From contig WLQV01000078.1 in assembly GCA_009697555.1 (NCBI GenBank), positions 1-5,581 on the forward strand: a stretch of 5,581 nucleotides of DNA. The letters run 5' to 3'. The DNA comes from Actinomycetota bacterium. GTDB taxonomy: Bacteria; Actinomycetota; Actinomycetes; Nanopelagicales; Nanopelagicaceae. The notes beneath the pieces are model-generated. The model made no database searches and was not told where the DNA came from. It saw only the letters and a program-made list of their open reading frames with translations. Shown here in pieces: positions 1 through 5,469 of this stretch; positions within the stretch are counted from its first letter, which is position 1, and the number at the start of each line of letters is the position of its first letter. Position numbers and translations under genes: made by a program.

Positions 1-388
1 CGTGAATTGTCTTCATTCCGAGTGCATGCTCGGTAACACCTTTAACACCAAAATCTGCAGTGGCCGAGCCAAGTGCAACGATTAAGTGATCAAAAGGCAA
101 GACTTCGCTGCTATCTAATTTCACTTCACCATTTTTATGATCAATCGAAATTGGCGAACCCATGCGGAAGGCAACGCCCTTCTTGCGCAGTGCGCCGCGA
201 ATCGGGTGGGCGACGTGGTCTGCCGCAAGACCGGCTGTGGCAACTTGGTAGAGCAGTGGCAAGAAGGTCTGAAAATTGTGGCGATCGACAAGTGTTACAT
301 GAGCAATATCGGATAGTTCGCGGGCGGCGGTTAATCCACCAAAGCCAGCACCGAGTATCACGACGCGTGGTTTTATCTTCGTAGTCAT
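1..388 (-). CDS. ndh: Type II NADH dehydrogenase (NDH-2), N-terminal part, cut by window edge
   Basis: Reading the minus strand from the ATG at 388-386 gives 129 residues that run off the left edge. Residues 9-19 form the FAD-binding Rossmann start (VVILGAGFGGL), with an acidic D35 at the end of the second strand. Residues 42-54 (FLPLLYQVATAGL) match the conserved block after the first Rossmann unit in NDH-2 enzymes. NDH-2 is a peripheral membrane flavoprotein that passes electrons from NADH to quinone without pumping protons; it usually has about 400-460 residues, so roughly a third is visible. A Shine-Dalgarno AAGGGAG lies 4 nt before the ATG. The gene diverges from the Rossmann/DUF2867 gene. 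A related sulfide:quinone-type oxidoreductase is less likely given the LYQVATAGL block, but the C-terminal half is not visible. Confidence 0.9.
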   Translation of the reverse strand, partial: MTTKIKPRVVILGAGFGGLTAARELSDIAHVTLVDRHNFQTFLPLLYQVATAGLAADHVAHPIRGALRKKGVAFRMGSPISIDHKNGEVKLDSSEVLPFDHLIVALGSATADFGVKGVTEHALGMKTIH

Positions 389-392
389 GACA

Positions 393-399
393 CTCCCTT
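393..399 (-). promoter_or_regulatory. Ribosome binding site of ndh
   Basis: The minus strand reads AAGGGAG, a strong match to the anti-Shine-Dalgarno complement, followed by TGTC and then the ATG. The 4-nt gap is slightly short. It fixes the NDH-2 start and shows that this gene, unlike several neighbours, is translated from a leadered mRNA. A possible -10 for it is TAGACT on the minus strand at 444-439, but no -35 is clear. Confidence 0.6.
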
Positions 400-405
400 C
401 AAAAA

Positions 406-418
406 GTGAACATTTCAC
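406..418. promoter_or_regulatory. Inverted repeat GTGAA-CAT-TTCAC, Rex-like operator candidate
   Basis: This is a perfect 5-bp inverted repeat with a 3-bp spacer in the divergent gap between ndh and the Rossmann/DUF2867 gene, 17 bp before the ndh start codon. Rex, the NADH/NAD+ sensing repressor, binds TTGTGAA-N4-TTCACAA-type sites, and ndh is a known Rex target in actinobacteria. The inner half-sites match, but the spacer is one base short and the outer TT/AA flanks are only partly present (AA on the left, AG on the right). It may be a degenerate Rex site, a site for another regulator, or chance. Confidence 0.35.
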
Positions 419-442
419 AGCGCGATCGGTAAGAGATAAGTC

Positions 443-448
443 TAAGGT
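443..448 (+). promoter_or_regulatory. Leaderless-type -10 box TAAGGT for the Rossmann/DUF2867 gene
   Basis: TAAGGT fits the actinobacterial TANNNT -10 pattern and is followed by 7 nt (TTACTCC) and the ATG at 456. Transcription would therefore start at or next to the start codon. No good -35 is visible. The AAGG inside this box could instead be read as a weak Shine-Dalgarno 8 nt from the ATG, so the two readings compete. Confidence 0.45.
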
Positions 449-455
449 TTACTCC

Positions 456-1937
456 ATGAACTCGCCTGTTAATTCTCGCTTGCTCCTTGTCACAGGTGCA
501 TCGGGCTATGTAGGCGGACGCCTGGTTCGTTCACTCGTCGATTCAGGAGCGCGAGTGCGGGTTTTTGTCAGAGATGCCGGCAAAATTCAGAGCCAGCCTT
601 GGTTTGAGAAGGTTGAAGTTGTCACAGGTAGTGCTCAGAACGTAGCTGATCTTGAGCGAGCACTCACTGGTGTTCACACTGCTTTCTACTTACTTCACTC
701 CATCAATCTTGGCCGCGACTTTGATGAGATTGAATCTCGGATGGCCTTCAATTTCTCAACGGTTGCAGCAGAGAAGAAAGTTTCGCAGATCGTCTATTTA
801 GGTGGCATCGCAAATGATGCGAATATAAGTAAGCATCTCAATTCGCGAGTGCAAACCGGAGCAAATCTGGCCAAGGCTGGAGTGCCAGTTTTAGAGTTAC
901 GTGCCGGAATTGTTATCGGTTCGGGTTCGGCATCCTTTGAAATGTTGCGCCACCTCACCCATCGATTGCCGATTATGACAACACCAAAGTGGGTTACCAA
1001 CCTCACCCAACCAATCGCAATTCGCGATGTGCTCTGGTATCTTCGCAAGGCTGCGGAATTAGAGACGCCGGTTGGTGCTATTTATGACATTGGTGGACCA
1101 GAGGTTCTTACCTATGCCGACATGATGCAAAGTTTTGCCAAAATTTCTGGCTTGCGTAAGCGATGGATTATTAAAGTTCCAGTATTAACGCCAAAACTTT
1201 CTAGTCTCTGGATTGGTTTTGTCACACCAGTTCCAACATCGTTAGCTCGCCCATTGGTGGAATCACTGATTAGCGAAGTAGTAGCAAGCCCAAGTCGAAG
1301 TATTGAAAAATTAATTCCGCCGCCACCCGAGGGCCTTATTAGCGTTTCACAAGCTATCGAATTAGCGCTCTCCAAAATCGTGGAGCACGATGTTCAAACA
1401 CGTTGGTCTGATGCCGCCGTAACTTATGCGCCATGGCAGAAAACCCAGAGTGATCCATCATGGGCCGGGGATACTGAATACAAGGATCATCGCCACCAAG
1501 AAACAACGTTGCCAGCTGCACACGTGTGGAAATACATCGAAGGTATTGGCGGCGAACATGGTTGGTATGGCTCTGATTGGTTGTGGTGGCTTCGTGGACT
1601 TATGGATCGCATGGTCGGTGGAGTTGGATTGCGTCGCGGCCGCAGAGATCCAGATTTCTTGCATGTAGGTGAGAGTTTAGATTTTTGGCGAGTCGAGAAG
1701 ATTGAGAAAGAGAAAGTGCTGCGCCTTTATGCCGAGATGATTCTTCCTGGAAAAGCTTGGTTGGAATTTCGCCTATCGACCGAAGGTGATGTAACAACAA
1801 TCACTCAGGAAGCGATCTTCACTCCTAATGGTTTAGGTGGCCGCCTTTATTGGTTTGCGGTTCTGCCATTGCATGCATTCCTCTTTCCAACGATGTTGCG
1901 AAATTTATTGAAAAAAGCAGAATCCGAACTTCAGTAA
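456..1937 (+). CDS. Two-domain NAD(P)-binding Rossmann / DUF2867 protein (YbjT-like SDR family)
   Basis: The protein has 493 residues from the ATG at 456. Residues 9-23 carry the dinucleotide-binding turn TGASGYVGG of an atypical or extended SDR, followed by YLLHS (78-82) and a strand IVYLGGI (112-118). Y114 is not in a clear YxxxK, so dehydrogenase activity is uncertain. The C-terminal part, about 350-490, is DUF2867 of the SRPBCC fold type, with WKYIEGIGGEHGWYG (358-372), RRGRRDPD (393-400), LDFWRVE (408-414) and AEMILPGKAWLEF (426-438). The same architecture occurs in E. coli YbjT and many actinobacterial proteins; substrate and reaction are not established. In-frame codons continue upstream to an ATG at 387, but that would add 23 residues with no domain and overlap the ndh start, so 456 is preferred. 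No terminator follows; DUF3263 begins 38 bp downstream. Family assignment is firm, function is not. Confidence 0.9.
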   Translation: MNSPVNSRLLLVTGASGYVGGRLVRSLVDSGARVRVFVRDAGKIQSQPWFEKVEVVTGSAQNVADLERALTGVHTAFYLLHSINLGRDFDEIESRMAFNFSTVAAEKKVSQIVYLGGIANDANISKHLNSRVQTGANLAKAGVPVLELRAGIVIGSGSASFEMLRHLTHRLPIMTTPKWVTNLTQPIAIRDVLWYLRKAAELETPVGAIYDIGGPEVLTYADMMQSFAKISGLRKRWIIKVPVLTPKLSSLWIGFVTPVPTSLARPLVESLISEVVASPSRSIEKLIPPPPEGLISVSQAIELALSKIVEHDVQTRWSDAAVTYAPWQKTQSDPSWAGDTEYKDHRHQETTLPAAHVWKYIEGIGGEHGWYGSDWLWWLRGLMDRMVGGVGLRRGRRDPDFLHVGESLDFWRVEKIEKEKVLRLYAEMILPGKAWLEFRLSTEGDVTTITQEAIFTPNGLGGRLYWFAVLPLHAFLFPTMLRNLLKKAESELQ

Positions 1938-1963
1938 ATCCCACACTTTTTCCCGCTCAGGTC

Positions 1964-1969
1964 TAGGAT
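1964..1969 (+). promoter_or_regulatory. Leaderless -10 box TAGGAT for the DUF3263 gene
   Basis: TAGGAT is a very typical actinobacterial -10 hexamer. It is followed by exactly 6 nt (TCCAGC) and then GTG at 1976, so the predicted +1 is the G of the start codon. The region 17 bp upstream (around CCACAC, 1941-1946) is a poor -35. The box lies in the 38-bp gap after the preceding stop, so this gene probably has its own transcript besides any readthrough. Confidence 0.6.
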
Positions 1970-1975
1970 TCCAGC

Positions 1976-2242
1976 GTGGAAGAGAGCGCAATGCAACCAG
2001 AGGCAGTAAGTGGCCTCACCGATTTAGAGGTGCGCATCCTTGAATTTGAACGCAGCTGGTGGCAGTACGCGGGTGCAAAAGAGAGCGCCATTAAAGAACT
2101 TTTCGATCTCACCGCTCCTGCTTATTACCAATTACTCAACGACCTGATTGATCGCGAAGCAGCGTTGATAGCTGCCCCAATGCTTGTGAAGCGCTTGCGT
2201 CGGTTACGCCAAGCCCGCATGAGCGCTCGTACCGCCCGCTAG
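1976..2242 (+). CDS. DUF3263 family small protein
   Basis: The product has 88 residues from the GTG at 1976. Residues about 14-82 match the actinobacterial DUF3263 family: a LEVRILEFERSWWQYAGAK segment (18-36), then a YYQLLNDLID helix (51-60), then a basic end MLVKRLRRLRQAR (69-81). The helical layout with a YYQxLN element after an acidic or aliphatic helix resembles a small helix-turn-helix DNA-binding protein, and the Arg-rich tail would suit nucleic acid contact. This is inference; the family has no established role. GTG was chosen because TAGGAT sits 6 nt before it. An ATG at 1991 would give 83 residues and keep the whole domain, with GGAAGAGAG upstream as a possible ribosome site. The homologue in mycobacteria also lies some genes upstream of groEL2, so the placement may be conserved. 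Confidence 0.85.
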   Translation: MEESAMQPEAVSGLTDLEVRILEFERSWWQYAGAKESAIKELFDLTAPAYYQLLNDLIDREAALIAAPMLVKRLRRLRQARMSARTAR

Positions 2243-2265
2243 CCCTACCTCAGCCCTGGCTCCAT

Positions 2266-2294
2266 TTGCTAGGGCGGAATCAACCGCGTAGATT
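2266..2294 (+). promoter_or_regulatory. groEL promoter (-35 TTGCTA, 17 bp, -10 TAGATT)
   Basis: TTGCTA (2266-2271) matches TTGACA at four of six positions. It is separated by 17 bp from TAGATT (2289-2294), a TANNNT -10 that also matches TATAAT at four of six. The start point would fall at about 2300-2302, which is the first base of the CIRCE element. That is the expected geometry for HrcA repression and supports both calls. The predicted leader is about 67 nt. Confidence 0.7.
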
Positions 2295-2299
2295 TGGCG

Positions 2300-2326
2300 T
2301 TAGCACTCTCAGGGTGTGAGTGATAA
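2300..2326 (+). promoter_or_regulatory. CIRCE operator (HrcA binding site) of groEL
   Basis: The left arm TTAGCACTC is identical to the CIRCE consensus, the spacer is exactly 9 nt, and the right arm GAGTGATAA differs from GAGTGCTAA at one base. HrcA binds this element as a repressor and depends on GroEL for activity, so groEL expression rises when unfolded protein titrates the chaperonin. The repeat begins at the predicted transcription start and ends 41 bp before the groEL ATG, so it also sits in the 5' leader of the mRNA. hrcA itself is not in the window. Confidence 0.95.
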
Positions 2327-2353
2327 CCACCCGGACCTGATCACTTCAAGCAT

Positions 2354-3993
<1,640 letters not shown>

Positions 3994-4010
3994 ATCCACT
4001 AATCTCGCGT

Positions 4011-4044
4011 AAAAACTCCCCCGATTATCTCGGGGGAGTTTTTT
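4011..4044 (+). terminator. Rho-independent terminator of groEL
   Basis: AAAAACTCCCCCGA (4011-4024) pairs perfectly with TCGGGGGAGTTTTT (4030-4043) around the loop TTATC. The GC core CTCCCCCGA/TCGGGGGAG has 9 bp and the right side ends in a run of six T. It lies 17 bp after the groEL stop. The A-run on the left means it could also act weakly on the other strand, but no gene arrives from that side. It ends only 16 bp before the next gene's start codon. Confidence 0.95.
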
Positions 4045-4048
4045 GCTT

Positions 4049-4054
4049 TACTCT
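4049..4054 (+). promoter_or_regulatory. Leaderless -10 box TACTCT for the DUF3027 gene
   Basis: TACTCT fits TANNNT and is followed by 6 nt (TCATGT) before the ATG at 4061, so the transcript should begin at the start codon. There is no Shine-Dalgarno in this gap. A -35 spaced 17-18 bp away would fall inside the loop and right arm of the groEL terminator (about 4025-4031, TTATCTC), so the two elements appear to share DNA. Confidence 0.55.
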
Positions 4055-4060
4055 TCATGT

Positions 4061-4756
4061 ATGGCTCTTTTCCGCAAATCTGCTGAATCAGCGAATCAAG
4101 AATTTGAAGCGCTTGAATTGGCGCGCTCTGCTGCAATAGCAGATGCGAGTTCACCACAACATGTTGGTGACTTTGTTGGAGTCGAATTTGCCGATGAAAA
4201 TCGCGTAGCTAGTTATCTCTTTGAATCTTTTCTTCCCGGCTACAAAGGTTGGCGCTGGTGCGTCACTGTTGCCAAAGTTGATAATGAATCAGAACCAACG
4301 GTATGCGATGTTGTTGCACTTCCTGGTCCAGAATCTCTGATTGCGCCAGATTGGATTCCTTATGTCGAGCGGATTCAACCAGGCGATGTTGGCGCCGGTG
4401 ATGTAGTTCCATCTAATCCCGGTGATTCACGTTTAGTTCCTGGCTTTGCTGCACTTCCACAAGATGAAGATCTCGATCGGGTACAGCTCTTTGAATATGG
4501 CCTCACTCGTCCGCGAGTAATGTCGATTGAGGGGCGCGATCAAGCAAGTAAGCGTTGGTATGAAGGCGACCGCGGACCAAATACACCTATTGCACAACAA
4601 GCACCGAAGCATTGCTCCTCTTGCGGTTTCTTCCTTCCGATTGCTGGCTCACTTCGCGCAGCATTCGGTGTCTGTGCAAATGCAATCTCACCTGAAGATG
4701 CGCGCGTGGTGTCACTCGACCACGGCTGTGGCGCTCATTCAGAAGCAACTATCTAG
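4061..4756 (+). CDS. DUF3027 family protein with four-cysteine C-terminal motif
   Basis: The product has 231 residues, the usual actinobacterial DUF3027 length or slightly shorter. Family blocks seen are GYKGWRWCVTVAK, the VCDVVALPGPESLIAPDW region, WIPYVERIQPGDVGAGDV, a GLTRPRVMSIEGRDQA block with RWYEGD after it, and the C-terminal HCSSCGFFLPIAGSLRAAFG and DHGCGAHSE. Cysteines 185, 188, 205 and 223, with H221 and H226 nearby, have the spacing C-x2-C-x16-C-x17-C and could bind a zinc or other metal; this is inference. No signal peptide or membrane segment is visible, so it is probably cytoplasmic. The biochemical role is unknown. DUF3027 and a CspB-like gene are also found near each other in other actinobacteria, which hints at a shared stress or RNA role but proves nothing. 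An in-frame TTG at 4043 lies in the terminator T-run, so the ATG at 4061 is taken as the start. Confidence 0.9.
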   Translation: MALFRKSAESANQEFEALELARSAAIADASSPQHVGDFVGVEFADENRVASYLFESFLPGYKGWRWCVTVAKVDNESEPTVCDVVALPGPESLIAPDWIPYVERIQPGDVGAGDVVPSNPGDSRLVPGFAALPQDEDLDRVQLFEYGLTRPRVMSIEGRDQASKRWYEGDRGPNTPIAQQAPKHCSSCGFFLPIAGSLRAAFGVCANAISPEDARVVSLDHGCGAHSEATI

Positions 4757-4778
4757 CCCAGGTAAGCGTAAAAAAGGG

Positions 4779-4809
4779 GTTACATCGCAGCGACCTCGTG
4801 CGATAAACT
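4779..4809 (+). promoter_or_regulatory. Cold-shock gene promoter (-35 GTTACA/TTACAT, -10 TAAACT)
   Basis: TAAACT (4804-4809) fits TANNNT. Upstream, GTTACA (4779-4784) matches TTGACA at four of six positions with a 19-bp spacer; TTACAT one base later would give 18 bp. The predicted start at about 4816 gives a leader of roughly 57 nt before the ATG at 4873. A dyad (4784-4804) fills the spacer between the two boxes. Confidence 0.5.
4784..4804. repeat. 21-bp dyad in the cold-shock promoter spacer
   Basis: ATCGCA (4784-4789) is the exact reverse complement of TGCGAT (4799-4804). Inside, CGA (4791-4793) pairs with TCG (4796-4798) around CC, leaving only G4790 unpaired. The near-continuous dyad therefore spans ATCGCA-g-CGA-cc-TCG-TGCGAT and lies between the candidate -35 and -10. 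The position suits an operator. No T-run follows, so an intrinsic terminator for the upstream gene is unlikely. I do not recognise it as a known regulator's site. Confidence 0.5.
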
Positions 4810-4820
4810 AGCCATCTGAT

Positions 4821-4839
4821 CCGCGCAGACAATGTGCGG
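4821..4839 (+). promoter_or_regulatory. Hairpin near the 5' end of the cold-shock mRNA leader
   Basis: CCGCGC (4821-4826) pairs with GTGCGG (4834-4839) around the loop AGACAAT, giving six pairs of which one is G-U. It starts about 5 nt after the predicted transcription start. A 5' hairpin can protect an mRNA or act in temperature-dependent folding, as leader structure does in E. coli cspA, but no known RNA family is recognised here. Confidence 0.45.
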
Positions 4840-4858
4840 CACACGAGTAGCAGATAAA

Positions 4859-4864
4859 CGGGAG
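4859..4864 (+). promoter_or_regulatory. Ribosome binding site of the cold-shock gene
   Basis: CGGGAG lies 8 nt before the ATG at 4873. This picks 4873 over the out-of-frame ATG at 4868. It also shows a leadered mRNA, in contrast to the leaderless-type genes around it. Confidence 0.75.
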
Positions 4865-4872
4865 TACATGCC

Positions 4873-5259
4873 ATGCCTACAGGACGCATTAAGTGGTTTA
4901 GTCTCGAAAAGGGTTTTGGTTTCATCGCATCCGATGAAGGCGAAGATGTTTATTTAGCAGCAACTTCATTGCCAGAGGGTGTATCGACTGTTAAGCCTGG
5001 CACCAAATTAGAGTTTGGTGTGGCTGAAGGTCGCCGTGGGCCACAAGCTCTGTCAGTACGCATTATTGATGCGCCCCCATCTCTTTCAAATGCCGCGCGT
5101 ACCAATCAAGATGATCTTGCGGCAATTATTGAAGACACCATCAAGATTCTTGATCGCGTAGGAAATGGCGTTCGGCAAGGTCGCTATCCAACAACAGTTG
5201 AAGCAGAGCGCCTTGGAAAAGTTCTCCGTGGAATTGCAGCTCAGATTGAGGCGCAGTAA
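4873..5259 (+). CDS. Cold-shock domain protein with C-terminal helical extension (CspB-like)
   Basis: The product has 128 residues, about twice the 65-70 of a classical CspA. Residues 1-64 form the cold-shock OB fold that binds single-stranded RNA or DNA, with TGRIKWFSLEKGFGFI at the start, RNP1 KGFGFI at 13-18 and GRRGPQALSV at 52-61. RNP2 is DVYLA (25-29) instead of the usual VFVH, so the conserved histidine position is alanine. The mycobacterial CspB (Rv0871 type) likewise departs from VFVH and has the same GRRGPQALS block and a similar tail. Residues about 78-126 (DDLAAIIEDTIKILDRV, then GVRQGRYPTTVEAERL) look helical and form the actinobacterial extension of unknown role. The gene has its own promoter, leader hairpin and Shine-Dalgarno. 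It ends 4 bp from the convergent DUF2530 gene with no terminator between. Confidence 0.93.
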   Translation: MPTGRIKWFSLEKGFGFIASDEGEDVYLAATSLPEGVSTVKPGTKLEFGVAEGRRGPQALSVRIIDAPPSLSNAARTNQDDLAAIIEDTIKILDRVGNGVRQGRYPTTVEAERLGKVLRGIAAQIEAQ

Positions 5260-5263
5260 TACT

Positions 5264-5452
5264 TTAGAGTTCGCCGCGGCGATCTCGTCGGTACGAGTAA
5301 ATCGCACCGATTACTCCTAGTCCTGCACCACAAATACATATCCAGATTGTGCGATAAGTTGCACTTGTTGCTAGCGCAATGACCAGTCCAACGATCCAAA
5401 GCAAAGTTCCACAGCAAATCAGTGCGAGTGTAGATTTTAATTGTGAAGCCAT
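5264..5452 (-). CDS. DUF2530 family two-TM membrane protein
   Basis: This 62-residue protein is read from the ATG at 5452-5450. Two hydrophobic segments, about residues 8-29 (LALICCGTLLWIVGLVIALA) and 33-54 (around IWICICGAGLGVIGAIYSY), are followed by a basic end YRRDRRGEL, the layout of the actinobacterial DUF2530 family. The positive C-terminus suggests that both ends face the cytoplasm. Function is unknown. DUF2530 genes commonly sit beside the cold-shock/DUF3027 cluster and an MFS gene in actinobacteria, as here. There is no Shine-Dalgarno; TACTAT lies 6 nt before the ATG. It converges on the cold-shock gene and diverges from the MFS gene. Confidence 0.85.
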   Translation of the reverse strand: MASQLKSTLALICCGTLLWIVGLVIALATSATYRTIWICICGAGLGVIGAIYSYRRDRRGEL

Positions 5453-5457
5453 AGTGA

Positions 5458-5464
5458 GATAGTA
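5458..5464. promoter_or_regulatory. Overlapping divergent -10 boxes of DUF2530 and MFS genes
   Basis: On the minus strand TACTAT (5464-5459) fits TANNNT and ends 6 nt before the DUF2530 ATG. On the plus strand GATAGT (5458-5463), a weaker -10 matching TATAAT at four of six positions, ends 6 nt before the MFS GTG at 5470. The two boxes use the same base pairs in a gap of only 17 bp between start codons. Both -35 regions would lie inside the opposite gene, and neither is a clear match. Confidence 0.45.
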
Positions 5465-5469
5465 GTCCA

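Noticed and set aside
73..384. Plus-strand open frame of 103 codons
   Set aside because: It lies antisense to the NDH-2 coding sequence, whose FAD-binding and LYQVATAGL motifs are clear. Its own translation is Arg/Gln-rich and resembles no family.
387..455. Upstream ATG for the Rossmann/DUF2867 gene
   Set aside because: It would overlap the ndh start codon and add 23 residues without a domain. It has no ribosome site and would swallow the divergent regulatory gap.
2242..2275. GCCCTA (2242-2247) and TAGGGC (2270-2275) inverted repeat as terminator of the DUF3263 gene
   Set aside because: The stem is 6 bp over a 22-nt loop with no T-run after it, and the right arm overlaps the groEL -35. It is too weak to call.
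4043..4060. TTG start for the DUF3027 gene
   Set aside because: It lies in the T-run of the groEL terminator. The ATG at 4061 with TACTCT upstream and the MALF start is better.
4527..4811. Plus-strand 94-codon frame
   Set aside because: It overlaps the conserved C-terminal half of DUF3027 in another frame and runs through the csp promoter.
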